64,000 nt of DNA from Nocardioides jiangsuensis (GTDB lineage Bacteria > Actinomycetota > Actinomycetes > Propionibacteriales > Nocardioidaceae), in assembly GCF_019679455.1 (NCBI RefSeq), contig NZ_JAIEZQ010000002.1, positions 992,001 to 1,056,000 on the forward strand, given 5' to 3'. Below are positions 38,563 to 49,440 of this stretch, piece after piece. The position numbers and the translations under genes are program-made. Position 1 is the stretch's first letter; every line of letters starts with the position of its first letter. The notes beneath the pieces are model-generated. The model was not told the origin of the DNA. It was given only the letters and a program-made list of their open reading frames with translations, and did no database searches.

Positions 38563-38729
38563 TCACTTTCCGGGCGAGCGACCGCTAGGGTCTGTCCCGT
38601 CCGGCCTGACAACTGAACAAACACCATTCACTGGAGCGACCGCGGACGTCTGGCCCGGTCCTCGGTAGTGGCTCTCGGGAACCGGTTCGTCCGGGACACC
38701 CGCGGGCCTCGATCGAAGACCGGCCCCCC

Positions 38730-38800
38730 AAATCTGGGAACAACCAAGGGCCGCGCCCTCTCAGATTTCTTGAGGCGCCCTCGCGTGATCGCTCCGCGAG
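38730..38800 (+). promoter_or_regulatory. Structured pnp leader
   Basis: AAATCTG (38730-38736) pairs with CAGATTT (38762-38768), enclosing AGGGC-CGC-GCCCT (38747-38759). A second stem CTCGCG (38780-38785)/CGCGAG (38795-38800) ends 2 nt before the AAAGGGG ribosome site of pnp. The 294-base rpsO-pnp gap holds no gene. PNPase commonly controls its own leader in other bacteria, so an autoregulatory role is plausible. Confidence 0.45.
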
Positions 38801-38815
38801 AGAAAGGGGTATCCC

Positions 38816-41044
38816 GTGGAGGGACCCATCGTTTCGGCCGTCGAGACCGTGATCGACAACGGCAAGTTCGGCACCCGCACCGTCAAGTTCGAGACCGGCT
38901 ACCTGGCCCGCCAGGCCGCCGGCTCGGTCACCGCCTACCTGGACGACGAGACCATGCTCCTGTCGGCCACCACCGCGTCGAAGAACCCGAAGGACCACTT
39001 CGACTTCTTCCCGCTGACCATCGACGTCGAGGAGCGGATGTACGCCGCGGGCCGCATCCCCGGCTCGTTCTTCCGTCGTGAGGGTCGCCCCTCCGAGGAC
39101 GCCATCCTCACCTGCCGCCTGATCGACCGCCCGCTGCGCCCGACCTTCAAGAAGGGCCTGCGCAACGAGGTCCAGGTCGTCATCACGGTCATGGCGCTCG
39201 AGCCCGACACGCCGTACGACGTGCTCGCGATCAACGCCGCGTCGATGTCCACCCAGCTCTCCGGCCTGCCGTTCTCCGGCCCGGTCGGCGGCGTCCGCGT
39301 CGCGCTGATCGACGGCCAGTGGGTCGGCTTCCCGACGCACAGCCAGCTCGAGGAGGCCGTGTTCGACATGGTCGTCGCGGGTCGCGTCACCGACACCGGC
39401 GACGTCGCGATCATGATGGTCGAGGCCGAGTCCACCGAGGCCACCTGGAACCTGGTGCAGTCCGGCATCCAGGCGCCGACCGAGGAGGTCGTGGCCGGCG
39501 GTCTCGACGCCGCCAAGCCGTTCATCAAGCAGCTCTGCGACGCCCAGTCCGAGCTCGCCAAGCAGGCCGCGAAGCCCGTCCAGGACTTCCCGATCTTCCT
39601 GGACTACCAGGACGACGTGTACGCCGCCGTCGAGGCCGCCGCGAAGGCCGACCTCACCCCGGCGCTCGCCGTCACCGGCAAGCTCGAGCGCGAGGAGGCC
39701 ATCGACGCCGTCCGCGCCAGCCTGCTCGAGAAGATCGGCCCGGACTTCGAGGGCCGCGAGAAGGAGATCGGCGCCGCGTTCCGGTCGCTGACCAAGAGCC
39801 TGGTCCGCGAGCGCGTGCTGCGCGACAAGGTCCGCATGGACGGCCGTGGCCTCACCGACATCCGGACGCTGTCCGCCGAGGTCGGCGTGATCCCGCGCGT
39901 CCACGGCTCGGCCCTGTTCGAGCGCGGCGAGACCCAGATCCTGGGTGTCACCACGCTGAACATGCTGACCATGGAGCAGAAGCTCGACACGCTCTCCCCG
40001 GAGACGAGCCGGCGCTACCTGCACAACTACAACTTCCCGCCGTACTCCACCGGTGAGACCGGCCGCGTCGGCTCCCCGAAGCGTCGCGAGATCGGCCACG
40101 GTGCGCTCGCCGGCCGTGCGCTCATGCCGGTGCTGCCCACCCGCGAGGAGTTCCCCTACGCGATCCGTCAGGTCTCCGAGGCTCTCGGCTCCAACGGCTC
40201 CACCTCGATGGGCTCGGTCTGCGCCTCGACGCTGTCGCTGCTCCAGGCCGGTGTGCCGCTGCGCGCAGCCGTCGCCGGCATCGCGATGGGCCTCATCTCC
40301 GGTGAGGTCGACGGCGAGACCCAGTACGTCGCGCTGACCGACATCCTGGGCGCCGAGGACGCCTTCGGCGACATGGACTTCAAGGTCGCCGGCACCAAGG
40401 AGTTCGTCACCGCGCTCCAGCTCGACACCAAGCTCGACGGCATCCCGGCCGACGTCCTCGCGGGCGCGCTGACCCAGGCCAAGGACGCCCGTCTCGCGAT
40501 CCTCGAGGTGATGGCCGAGGCCATCGACGCCCCCGAGGAGATGTCGCTCAACGCGCCGCGGATCATCACCGTGAAGGTCCCGGTCGACAAGATCGGCGAG
40601 GTGATCGGGCCCAAGGGCAAGGTCATCAACCAGATCCAGGACGACACCGGCGCCCAGATCAGCATCGAGGACGACGGCACCATCTACATCGGTGCCACCA
40701 ACGGCGAGTCCGCCGAGGCCGCCCGCTCGATCATCAACGGCATCGCGAACCCGACGATGCCCGAGGTCGGCGAGCGCTACCTGGGCACGGTCGTCAAGAC
40801 GACCAACTTCGGCGCCTTCGTCTCGCTGCTCCCCGGCAAGGACGGGCTGCTGCACATCAGCAAGCTCCGCGCCCTCGCCGGCGGCAAGCGCGTCGACGCC
40901 GTCGAGGACGTCGTGTCGGTGGGCCAGAAGGTCCAGGTCCAGATCGCCGAGATCGACGACCGCGGCAAGCTCTCCCTGATCCCGGTCGTGGAGGGCTCCG
41001 AGGACGACGCCGCCGAGGCCGACTCCACCGACGGCGAGCAGTGA
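38816..41044 (+). CDS. pnp: Polynucleotide phosphorylase / guanosine pentaphosphate synthetase
   Basis: Phosphorolytic 3'-5' exoribonuclease, also a (p)ppGpp synthetase in actinobacteria. 742 residues: two RNase PH domains ([14 protein letters not shown] and [14 protein letters not shown]), the catalytic segment [14 protein letters not shown], then KH ([18 protein letters not shown]) and S1 ([21 protein letters not shown]) RNA-binding domains. GTG 38816 follows AAAGGGG. Its stop overlaps the M16 peptidase gene as GTGA. Confidence 0.96.
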   Translation: MEGPIVSAVETVIDNGKFGTRTVKFETGYLARQAAGSVTAYLDDETMLLSATTASKNPKDHFDFFPLTIDVEERMYAAGRIPGSFFRREGRPSEDAILTCRLIDRPLRPTFKKGLRNEVQVVITVMALEPDTPYDVLAINAASMSTQLSGLPFSGPVGGVRVALIDGQWVGFPTHSQLEEAVFDMVVAGRVTDTGDVAIMMVEAESTEATWNLVQSGIQAPTEEVVAGGLDAAKPFIKQLCDAQSELAKQAAKPVQDFPIFLDYQDDVYAAVEAAAKADLTPALAVTGKLEREEAIDAVRASLLEKIGPDFEGREKEIGAAFRSLTKSLVRERVLRDKVRMDGRGLTDIRTLSAEVGVIPRVHGSALFERGETQILGVTTLNMLTMEQKLDTLSPETSRRYLHNYNFPPYSTGETGRVGSPKRREIGHGALAGRALMPVLPTREEFPYAIRQVSEALGSNGSTSMGSVCASTLSLLQAGVPLRAAVAGIAMGLISGEVDGETQYVALTDILGAEDAFGDMDFKVAGTKEFVTALQLDTKLDGIPADVLAGALTQAKDARLAILEVMAEAIDAPEEMSLNAPRIITVKVPVDKIGEVIGPKGKVINQIQDDTGAQISIEDDGTIYIGATNGESAEAARSIINGIANPTMPEVGERYLGTVVKTTNFGAFVSLLPGKDGLLHISKLRALAGGKRVDAVEDVVSVGQKVQVQIAEIDDRGKLSLIPVVEGSEDDAAEADSTDGEQ

Positions 41045-42399
41045 GCCGGAAGCTCACCGCTTCCCAGCAGAAGCCCGGGACGACCCGCACCCTCGCCGTT
41101 GAGAAGGACCGCGGCGGCAGTGTGATCAGCACTGTCCGCCGGACGGTCCTTCCCGGCGGACTGCGGGTCGTCACCGAGGCGATGCCCGGCGTCCGGTCCG
41201 CCACCATCGGTGCGTGGGTCGGCGTCGGGTCGCGTGACGAGGCCCCCACGCTGTCGGGGGCCTCGCACTTCCTCGAGCACCTGCTGTTCAAGGGCACCCC
41301 GGGTCGCAGCGCGATGGACATCTCCATCGCGCTCGACCGGGTCGGGGGCGAGTTCAACGCCTTCACCGCCAAGGAGTACACCTGCTTCCACGCGCGGGTG
41401 CTCGACCAGGACCTGCCGCTGGCGGTCGACGTGCTCGGCGACATGATCACCTCCTCGCTGATCACCGCCGAGGACGTCGAGGCCGAGCGCGAGGTGATCC
41501 TCGACGAGATCGCCATGCACGACGACGACCCCGACGACGTCGTGCACAACCTCTGGGCCGAGAAGGCCTGGGGACCGGGACCCCTCGGGCGCCCCATCGC
41601 GGGGACCGTGGAGTCCATCCGGTCCCTGACCCGCGCCCAGATCGCGCGCTACTACCGCACCCGGTACCGCCCCGAGAACATGGTGATCGCGGTCGCCGGC
41701 AACATCGAGCACGCCGCCGTCGTACGCCTGGTCCGGACGGCGTTCGGGCGGTCGAACTTCCTCGCCGACACCACCATGCGGCCCGTCCCGGTCCGCCGCT
41801 CCGACCGGTTCAAGCGGTCCGCGGCGGGGGAGGTGACGGTCTCCCGGCCGTTCGAGCAGGTCAACGTGGTGCTCGGCGTGAACGCGCTCGCCCGCACCGA
41901 CGACCGCCGCTACGCGCTCGGCGTGCTCAACGCGGTCCTCGGCGGCGGCACGTCCTCGCGGCTGTTCCAGGAGGTCCGCGAGCACCGTGGGCTGGCCTAC
42001 TCCGTCTACTCGTTCGCCTCGCACTACAACGACGCCGGCATGTTCGGGGTCGGGGTCGGCTGCCTGCCGTCGAAGCTCGACGAGGTGCTGGCCGTGGTCC
42101 GCGACGAGATGCGCGAGCTCGCGGAGAACGGCATCACCGAGGAGGAGCTCGAGCGCGGCCAGGGCCAGCTCCGCGGCGGGCTCGTGCTCTCCCTGGAGGA
42201 CTCCGGCTCCCGGATGTCGCGGATCGCGAAGGCCGAGCTCCTCTACGACGAGCTGCCCACGCTCGAGGAGGTCATCGGCCGGATCGACGCGGTCACGCTC
42301 GAGGACGTGCAGCTGCTCGCCAAGGAGCTCTTCGCCCAGCCCGAGACCCTCGCCGTGGTCGGGCCGTCCGCGGTCCCGCCCGGGACCCCGACCCCGTAG
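41041..42399 (+). CDS. M16 family zinc peptidase (processing-peptidase-like)
   Basis: 452 residues with the inverted zinc motif HFLEH at H76-H80 followed by LLFKGT, and the distal Glu ligand in the [11 protein letters not shown] region about 76 residues later. The C-terminal non-catalytic M16 half is present ([28 protein letters not shown]). GTG 41041 overlaps pnp by 4 bases. The pnp-M16-dapB order is conserved in actinobacteria, but the substrate is unknown; family members process small peptides. Confidence 0.9.
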   Translation: MSRKLTASQQKPGTTRTLAVEKDRGGSVISTVRRTVLPGGLRVVTEAMPGVRSATIGAWVGVGSRDEAPTLSGASHFLEHLLFKGTPGRSAMDISIALDRVGGEFNAFTAKEYTCFHARVLDQDLPLAVDVLGDMITSSLITAEDVEAEREVILDEIAMHDDDPDDVVHNLWAEKAWGPGPLGRPIAGTVESIRSLTRAQIARYYRTRYRPENMVIAVAGNIEHAAVVRLVRTAFGRSNFLADTTMRPVPVRRSDRFKRSAAGEVTVSRPFEQVNVVLGVNALARTDDRRYALGVLNAVLGGGTSSRLFQEVREHRGLAYSVYSFASHYNDAGMFGVGVGCLPSKLDEVLAVVRDEMRELAENGITEEELERGQGQLRGGLVLSLEDSGSRMSRIAKAELLYDELPTLEEVIGRIDAVTLEDVQLLAKELFAQPETLAVVGPSAVPPGTPTP

Positions 42400-42454
42400 C
42401 GTCCGCCCCGCCCGCCACGCGGGACCGGGGGAGCGTCGCCCGCGTGCGCCCGAC

Positions 42455-43671
<1,217 letters not shown>

Positions 43672-43780
43672 CCTGCACAACCCTGCATCGCACGAACACG
43701 CAGAGCTTGCCCCTTCCCCTGCACGCGGTCGGCGTTGTCTCATGCAGGTGCGCGCACCCGCGCCTCTCGGAAGGAAGCCC

Positions 43781-45415
43781 ATGCGAACCACTGCAGGAAT
43801 CAGCGCCGCCGCCCTCGCCGCCGCGGCGCTCACCGCCACCGCGCCGACGGCGGTTGCTACCGGAAACGACCGTTCTGTGCCGGCGGTGTCCCGCCAGGTC
43901 GACGACCCCCGCTCGATCGCTCGCTCCGCCGTCACCGCGGTCCAGGCCCACCGGGGCGTGGCCAAGGTGGGTGACGGACAAGGTTTCACCGTCACCGACG
44001 CGCTGGTGGACCCCAGTGGCGCCACCCACGTCCGGATGGACCGCACCTACCGTGGCCTGCCGGTGCTCGGCGGCGACCTCGTCGTCCACCGTGGCGCCGA
44101 CGGCGGCTGGCGCGGCGTCAGCCAGACCCTGGGCTCCGCACCGACCTTCGACACCACCCCGGCCGTCGGCGCGGACGCCGCGACCCGGGCGGCGCTCGCG
44201 CCCAGCAAGGCCAACCGCGACGTCCGCGGGGCGCAGGTGGCGGCCGACCCGACCCTCGTGGTCGACGCGGTCGCCGGTGGGCCCCGCCTGGCCTGGCAGG
44301 TGCTCAGCGGCGGGGTCCAGGAGGACGGCACGCCGAGCCGGCTGGCGACGTACATCGACGCCCGCACCGGCGAGGTGCTGCGCGCCGAGCAGGAGATCCA
44401 GACCGTCGGCGGTGAGGGTGACTCGCTGTACGGCGGGACGGTCCCGCTCGAGCTGACGCTGGCGAACGGCACCTACTCGCTGAAGGACCCGACCCGCGGA
44501 AACAGCTTCACCGCGGACATGGGCAACAAGACCGACTCGATGACCTGCCAGCTGTTCGGCACCAAGTGCGCCACGGGCACGCTGTTCACCAGCTCCGACA
44601 ACCTGTTCGGCAACGGCTCCACGAGCAGCCGGGAGTCGGCGGCGGTCGACGCGCAGTACGGCACCGACAAGACCTGGGACTACTTCAAGCTGGTCCACGG
44701 ACGCAACGGCATCTTCGGTGACGGGTCCGGGTCCTCCAACCGCGTGCACTACGGCACCAACTACGCCAACGCCTTCTGGGACGGCGCCCGGATGACGTAC
44801 GGCGACGGGGACGGCAGCAACTACGGCCCGCTCACCTCGCTCGACGTCGCCGGCCACGAGATGTCGCACGGCGTCACCGAGAACACCGCCGACCTGACCT
44901 ACTCCGGCGAGTCCGGTGGCCTCAACGAGTCCACGAGCGACATCTTCGGCACGATGGTCGAGTTCTACGCGGCGAACCCGGAGGACCCCGCCGACTACCT
45001 GATCGGCGAGGAGTTCGACCTCCAGACCCACCTCGGCTTCCGCCGGATGGACCAGCCGAGCAGCGACGGCGCCTCGGTGGACTGCTGGGACTCCGGGGTC
45101 GGCCAGCTCGACGTCCACTACTCCTCGGGTGTGGGCAACCACTTCTACTACCTGCTCGCCGAGGGGTCGGGCTCGAAGACGATCGGCGGGGTGGCGCACA
45201 GCTCGACGACGTGCAACGGCTCGACGGTCACCGGGATCGGCCGCGACGCCGCGGCGAAGATCTGGTTCCGAGGGCTCACCGTCTACATGACCTCGAACAC
45301 GAACTACGCGGGTGCGCGCACCGCGACCCTGAACGCTGCCAGGGACCTGTACGGCGCCGGCAGCGCGCAGTACAGCGCCGTCGCGGCCGCCTGGAGCGCA
45401 GTCTCCGTCGGCTGA
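43781..45415 (+). CDS. Secreted M4 (thermolysin-like) metallopeptidase
   Basis: 544-residue preproenzyme. Signal peptide at 1-26 (ISAAALAAAALTATAPTAVA), an FTP/PepSY-like propeptide (about 40-190, DRTYRGLPVLGGDLVVH), and the catalytic domain from about 200. HEMSH at 359-363 binds zinc and GGLNESTSDIFG supplies the third ligand Glu; the active-site His is in DVHYSSGVGNHFYYLL. ATG 43781 follows GGAAGGA. An extracellular protease like the M43 pair at 16-18 kb. A terminator follows at 45431-45468. Confidence 0.93.
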   Translation: MRTTAGISAAALAAAALTATAPTAVATGNDRSVPAVSRQVDDPRSIARSAVTAVQAHRGVAKVGDGQGFTVTDALVDPSGATHVRMDRTYRGLPVLGGDLVVHRGADGGWRGVSQTLGSAPTFDTTPAVGADAATRAALAPSKANRDVRGAQVAADPTLVVDAVAGGPRLAWQVLSGGVQEDGTPSRLATYIDARTGEVLRAEQEIQTVGGEGDSLYGGTVPLELTLANGTYSLKDPTRGNSFTADMGNKTDSMTCQLFGTKCATGTLFTSSDNLFGNGSTSSRESAAVDAQYGTDKTWDYFKLVHGRNGIFGDGSGSSNRVHYGTNYANAFWDGARMTYGDGDGSNYGPLTSLDVAGHEMSHGVTENTADLTYSGESGGLNESTSDIFGTMVEFYAANPEDPADYLIGEEFDLQTHLGFRRMDQPSSDGASVDCWDSGVGQLDVHYSSGVGNHFYYLLAEGSGSKTIGGVAHSSTTCNGSTVTGIGRDAAAKIWFRGLTVYMTSNTNYAGARTATLNAARDLYGAGSAQYSAVAAAWSAVSVG

Positions 45416-45430
45416 CGGCATCTCGGGGAC

Positions 45431-45468
45431 GCGGGCGTCGGGCTGGGGGCCACCAGCCCGGCGCCCGC
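45431..45468. terminator. Intrinsic terminator after the M4 peptidase
   Basis: A 16-bp stem with one G-U pair (45431-45446 with 45453-45468) around a 6-nt loop, 15 nt after the stop. Confidence 0.75.
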
Positions 45469-45529
45469 GCCGGGTCCGGTCCGTGGCGATCGGTCCCGGT
45501 GTCGGTGGCCTGCGGTAAGAATGTGTGCC

Positions 45530-45976
45530 ATGACCGACGCCGTGCCGCCCAACTTCAGCATCGTGACGCTCGGCGTCACCGACCTCGAGCGGTCCGTCCG
45601 CTTCTACACCGACCTCGGCTGGGAGCAGCGGGGCAACATCACCGACGGCATCGTGTGGTTCAAGACCTCCGGGACCTGGCTCGGCCTCTTCGGGTACGAC
45701 GCCCTGGCCGACGACGCCCACCTCGAGGCGCCGCCGCAGGACGAGCTCCCGCGCTACCGGGGGATCACCCTGGCGGTCAACCTGCCGGACGAGGCGGCCG
45801 TCGACCTGGCGTTCGTCCGGGTCCGGGAGGTGGGCGGCAAGATCGTGAAGCCGGCCACCCGGGCCGAGTGGGGTGGCTACTCAGGCTACTTCAGCGACCC
45901 CGACGGGATCCTGTGGGAGATCGCCTACGCGCCCGGCTTCGCCGTCGACGAGCACGGTCGCATCGAGGTCCCCTGA
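45530..45976 (+). CDS. VOC (glyoxalase/bleomycin resistance) family protein
   Basis: 148 residues with two beta-alpha-beta-beta-beta units: FSIVTLGVTDLERSVRFYTDLGWEQ at the start and YSGYFSDPDGILWEIAYAPGF at the end, the usual second metal-ligand region. Substrate unknown. ATG 45530 is preferred over 45521 since the VOC fold begins soon after. It is the last ordinary high-GC gene before the low-GC island. Confidence 0.85.
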   Translation: MTDAVPPNFSIVTLGVTDLERSVRFYTDLGWEQRGNITDGIVWFKTSGTWLGLFGYDALADDAHLEAPPQDELPRYRGITLAVNLPDEAAVDLAFVRVREVGGKIVKPATRAEWGGYSGYFSDPDGILWEIAYAPGFAVDEHGRIEVP

Positions 45977-46133
45977 CCACGATCGGGTCCGGGCCCGTCG
46001 CGGGCGTGCTGCACGGGGTGTGTCCCATTTCCTAGGAGACCGACGAGCTGGGAGCGCAACGCGCTCTCATGCCGATGTGCGGACTGATGGACGACTACGT
46101 GGTGCCGCACGAAGTCTTGACGGCCTGCCGCAC

Positions 46134-46517
46134 TCACTTGAGCCAATCAGGCGTCCGTTGTCGGCTCGGCTTGACCCATTCCTTGGCCATCCAGAGGAAC
46201 GACCCCAAGGCGACGACGAGAAGCAGCATCGCCGAGAAGCCGATCCACTCGTTGCTCGTAGCAAAGGCGACCCTGCCCACCAACACCATGGCGAAGGAGC
46301 TCGCGAAGGCGATGGCCCCTGGCAGCGAGATGTACCCCAGCATGATGACCAACTCGCGCTCCATGGGACCGATGCCGTACCGCGCATCCATGTGCCAGCC
46401 CGTCCGGAACCTCCAATGGTTCAGCGCCAAGACAAGCGCGCACATGGCACAGAACACCACCGCCCAGGCCGGGACCTGGGCCGGCGCACCGGACCCCGAC
46501 GACTGCATGAAGACCAC
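46134..46517 (-). CDS. Small integral membrane protein, unknown
   Basis: Unrecognised, up to 127 residues with three hydrophobic segments: VPAWAVVFCAMCALVLAL, LVIMLGYISLPGAIAFASSFAMVL-type, and IGFSAMLLLVVALGSFLWMA. ATG 46517 or 46508 may be the start. Base composition is lower in GC than the surrounding chromosome, and it lies near the left end of the island. Confidence 0.5.
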   Translation of the reverse strand: MVFMQSSGSGAPAQVPAWAVVFCAMCALVLALNHWRFRTGWHMDARYGIGPMERELVIMLGYISLPGAIAFASSFAMVLVGRVAFATSNEWIGFSAMLLLVVALGSFLWMAKEWVKPSRQRTPDWLK

Positions 46518-46657
46518 GACGACAACCTAGTCGTGCTCGTCATGTGCCCTGACGGACATGCCGCGGATAGCAAAGTGGCTGAGATTCCGATGAACAGGAG
46601 ACCGCCCCGCGTGCGCTGTTTGAGATGCTGCCGCCCCGAGTCGTGTTGAATACCCAG

Positions 46658-47143
46658 ATGACCGAGTCCGACGCCTGGAAGATGGACCGCATTGGCTCCG
46701 CGCGAGCCGGCACCAATCCCACTGTGCTTGCCAAGATGGCGCACTCGTATGCCGTCATCGGCGACACGCAGTTCCTTCCCGGGTATTGCGTTCTGTTGGT
46801 CGACGACCCCAGCATCGACCGGCTAACGGACATGCCGAAGAGCCAGCGCCTGGAGTTCCTCGAGAGCATGGACACGCTCGGCCAGGCGGTCGAATCCGCC
46901 TGCCGGGCAAGCGACTCAGCATTCCGACGGATGAACTACGAGATCCTCGGCAACACCGACGCCTACCTCCACGCACACCTGTTCCCCCGCTACGAGTGGG
47001 AGCCACCGGAGAACATCGGCCGGCCCGCATGGCTCTACGACCCCGAGCAGTTCTACGCGGCCGAAGCGGCGCTCGCCCCCCGGCATGACGAGCTTCGTGC
47101 GCGCATCGTTGCCGAACTCGCGGGTCTCGGAGTGACGGTCTAG
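46658..47143 (+). CDS. HIT family hydrolase (Ap4A hydrolase-like)
   Basis: 161 residues of the histidine-triad superfamily: GYCVLLVDDP and RMNYEILGNTDAYLHAHLFPRY, the latter with the HxHxx core (HAHLF). Family members hydrolyse dinucleoside polyphosphates or nucleotide phosphoramidates. ATG 46658 begins where the conserved N-terminus does; an upstream in-frame ATG at 46625 is less likely. Part of the low-GC island. Confidence 0.75.
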   Translation: MTESDAWKMDRIGSARAGTNPTVLAKMAHSYAVIGDTQFLPGYCVLLVDDPSIDRLTDMPKSQRLEFLESMDTLGQAVESACRASDSAFRRMNYEILGNTDAYLHAHLFPRYEWEPPENIGRPAWLYDPEQFYAAEAALAPRHDELRARIVAELAGLGVTV

Positions 47144-47195
47144 CAACGTCCTGATCTGCCGCTGTCCGCGCGCAACTGCCGATGTGCGGACACGG

Positions 47196-47423
47196 TCACA
47201 AGCGCCATCGAAGGTGGACGACACCGTCTGGTGCGAGCAGGTGCTCTGCCCGTCCGACGCCACCGGTTTCTACCTTCTCGTCCATGTCCCACCGGATCTC
47301 CGCAGCCCAGTCTTCAGGGGTCTCACACCGAGTTCCGGTGTTCGGGCCGGGACCACGGCCGCCGTTCGCAGCCGCGTGCGGCGCGCGGGGGGTGCGGATC
47401 GACGCGGAAGGTCGGTCCTCCAT
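47196..47423 (-). CDS. Possible small hypothetical protein
   Basis: A 75-codon frame from ATG 47423. The last 45 residues (CETPEDWAAEIRWDMDEKV, then VGRAEHLLAPDGVVHLRW) look protein-like, the first 30 do not. It lies in the 355-base gap between the HIT and VOC genes, which otherwise shows nothing. Weakly supported. Confidence 0.25.
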   Translation of the reverse strand: MEDRPSASIRTPRAPHAAANGGRGPGPNTGTRCETPEDWAAEIRWDMDEKVETGGVGRAEHLLAPDGVVHLRWRL

Positions 47424-47498
47424 ATGTATCGACGAGGGTCTCGGTGGGATGCTGAGGACGTCTGGAACTGAGACGACCCAGCTGACAAGGAGGACGAG

Positions 47499-47900
47499 AT
47501 GACCGCGAACCTTCACCACGTCGTGTTGACGGTGAGAGACATCGAGGCAAGCGTTGGCTGGTACACCGACCTGTTCGGATTCGCCGAACTGGCACGCGAG
47601 GAGCACTTCGGTGGATCCGGAGGCCGGACGGTCCTTCTCGGCGCTCCGGACTGGTCCATGGGCATCGGCCTCGCCTCCCACCCCACGAACGGAGGGGAGA
47701 CATTCGATCCGAGCCGGACCGGGCTTGACCATGTCGGCTTCACGGTGGCCGACCGCGCCACCTTGGAGGAGTGGGAAGCACGCATGTCCGACAAGGGCAT
47801 CAAGCACAGCCCGATCAGTGACCACGACTGGGGCTCGTCGCTGAACTTCCGCGACCCCGACGACATGCAGCTCCAGCTTGTCGCATTTCGCCAGAGTTGA
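47499..47900 (+). CDS. VOC family protein
   Basis: 133 residues, a single glyoxalase-type module pair: LHHVVLTVRDIEASVGWYTD with a metal-ligand His, then GLDHVGFTVAD and SLNFRDPDDMQLQLV. ATG 47499 has a strong AAGGAGGACG site. Substrate unknown. It is in the low-GC island and is not closely similar to the VOC gene at 45.5 kb. Confidence 0.8.
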   Translation: MTANLHHVVLTVRDIEASVGWYTDLFGFAELAREEHFGGSGGRTVLLGAPDWSMGIGLASHPTNGGETFDPSRTGLDHVGFTVADRATLEEWEARMSDKGIKHSPISDHDWGSSLNFRDPDDMQLQLVAFRQS

Positions 47901-47954
47901 GGTGACCTGGGATACCGATGACTGACAAACGCAGGACGCTCAGGCCCGCCGCCT

Positions 47955-48155
47955 TCATCGGCGACGGCACTCAGGTAGATCCGTCAATGAGTAGTGCACA
48001 GCGAACCGTGTGCCGGGGTCATACGGCGGTCGGACCGGTGCTGCCGCGTCGACGGTGAAGGTCAGATCGGCCCACTCGAACGTCCAGGAGTCCGGTGTGT
48101 ACGAAGCCAGTACGGAGCGCACCGCTGTCTGCACGTCGCTGGCCGACCAATCCAC
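47955..48155 (-). CDS. Possible small hypothetical protein
   Basis: 66 codons from GTG 48155, composition plausible for a soluble protein (SWTFEWADLTFTVDAAAPV, then GTRFAVHYSLTDL). No family recognised and no clear ribosome site. It occupies most of the otherwise empty 47901-48238 stretch. Confidence 0.3.
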   Translation of the reverse strand: MDWSASDVQTAVRSVLASYTPDSWTFEWADLTFTVDAAAPVRPPYDPGTRFAVHYSLTDLPECRRR

Positions 48156-48238
48156 GGCTCACAGCCTGCCGCACGATGGACGCGAACGAACTCATCTGCC
48201 GCAGATAGCTAGAGCTGTGAACTGCCGATGAGCACGCA

Positions 48239-48802
48239 TCACGTTGGATCGGGGCTCGCCACACGCGTGAGGCAGCATGCCAGGGCGGCGTCGGTCTCGA
48301 AGGTATCCACCAGCAGCCGAGACCCATCGATCGCCTCGTTCCACTCGTCGTAGTTCATGTCCAGGATCTGCTCCCAATTGGGACCTACGTACCCCCGGGC
48401 CTGGCGGTGCTCAACCCTGAGGCGGTGCTCCACCTCGTCCTCCAGAGTCATCTCCAACTGAACCAGGCGGCTCTGGGTTGCCTCGGATACGCCGCGCCAC
48501 AGCGCTCTCCGCTCGTGCGTCGCGTGCACCCCGTCAACCACGACAGGAACGCCCGCACGCAAGTTTTCGGTCGCGACCTCGCGGGCGATGCCGTATGCGA
48601 CGCGCCCGGCTTCTGCGGTGTCCTCGGTGACACCTTCGAGAAGCATCGGACCAGCGATTACATCGGTGCGCAGATACGCGGCCCGAAGCCGACGAGCAAG
48701 CAACCTTCCGATCGTGGTCTTGCCGGTACCGGGCAGACCCGCCAACACAACGAGCACGTCGCGGACGTTCGATCCCAGAGGAGTGTTCTCGTCGCTGCTC
48801 AC
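48239..48802 (-). CDS. P-loop kinase-like ATPase (AAA_33 type)
   Basis: 187 residues of the nucleotide/small-molecule kinase-like group: Walker A in LAGLPGTGKTTIGRLLA near residue 20, then LRTDVIAGPML, and the Asp/His region PVVVDGVHATHERR, followed by a lid with Arg residues (HRLRVEHRQARGY). Members phosphorylate small compounds such as gluconate, shikimate or antibiotics; the target is unknown here. GTG 48802 is used because the P-loop domain begins 13 residues later; the longer frame upstream lacks protein-like features. Part of the island. Confidence 0.65.
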   Translation of the reverse strand: MSSDENTPLGSNVRDVLVVLAGLPGTGKTTIGRLLARRLRAAYLRTDVIAGPMLLEGVTEDTAEAGRVAYGIAREVATENLRAGVPVVVDGVHATHERRALWRGVSEATQSRLVQLEMTLEDEVEHRLRVEHRQARGYVGPNWEQILDMNYDEWNEAIDGSRLLVDTFETDAALACCLTRVASPDPT

Positions 48803-49038
48803 GTTCACCGCGACATTGTGGACGAGTGCCTTGTGGGAACGCACGCATCTGCCCCTGTCAGACGGTTTTCGGGGGTCGCCGCCCATGGTGGACGGCGGCC
48901 CCCTGGCGCCTGGCCCGACTCGAACGGTGCCGTCATCCCTGGGTTCAGTGACGCCCAGTACCAGCGCTGGGCGTTGAGCAGGCTGGCCTCCAACGGTACG
49001 GGACACTCCGCTGCCCACCACCTCAGCTGGTCGCACGC

Positions 49039-49440
49039 TCATGCCGTAGTTGGTGTGGCCGACGCTGCCCTGGTGTCGGCGGCGTCACCGCTGAGACAGC
49101 CCGTTCTGGATGCGCCGCTTGGTGGGCCGCCGATTCCGATCTCGTTGCCGTCCGGATCGCCGTAGATGGCCTTGCGGACGCCGTTGTCGTACGTCTCCCG
49201 TCCCAACATGACCGCGTAGCCTCCAGCCGTGGATCCCGACATGCGCGTGCTCGCCCAGCGCGTCATCGACCAGCAGCTCCGCAGCCTCGGGGTGTTTCTC
49301 CGAGGCGCATCCGACGCGCTTGATGACCCTGCGTCAAGTACGCCGGCCCGCGCTGACCTCGACCATGTGAGCGGCCACCCGGACAAGGAAGACCTGATGG
49401 GCTGCGCTGGTGGGCACACCGCGCAGCCACCCTGAACATG
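49039..49440 (-). pseudogene. Probable VOC family remnant
   Basis: The frame ending at 49039 carries a typical VOC C-terminal strand (YAVMLGRETY, then IYGDPDGNEIGIG), but the matching N-terminal half is not in frame: the better upstream continuation (VFLVRVAAHMVEVSAG) is in another frame and hits a stop near 49340. This fits a decayed glyoxalase gene. The rest of 48803-49617 shows nothing convincing except a CACCCC-AGTA-GGGGTG hairpin at 49558-49573. Confidence 0.3.

Larger units (their letters stand above)
46070..47191 (+). repeat. 15-bp direct repeat inside the island
   Basis: TGCCGATGTGCGGAC occurs at 46070-46084 and 47177-47191, bracketing the membrane gene and the HIT gene. The right copy is part of a stem (GTCCGC 47164-47169 with GCGGAC 47186-47191). 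A related CTGCCGATG occurs at about 48223. Confidence 0.4.
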
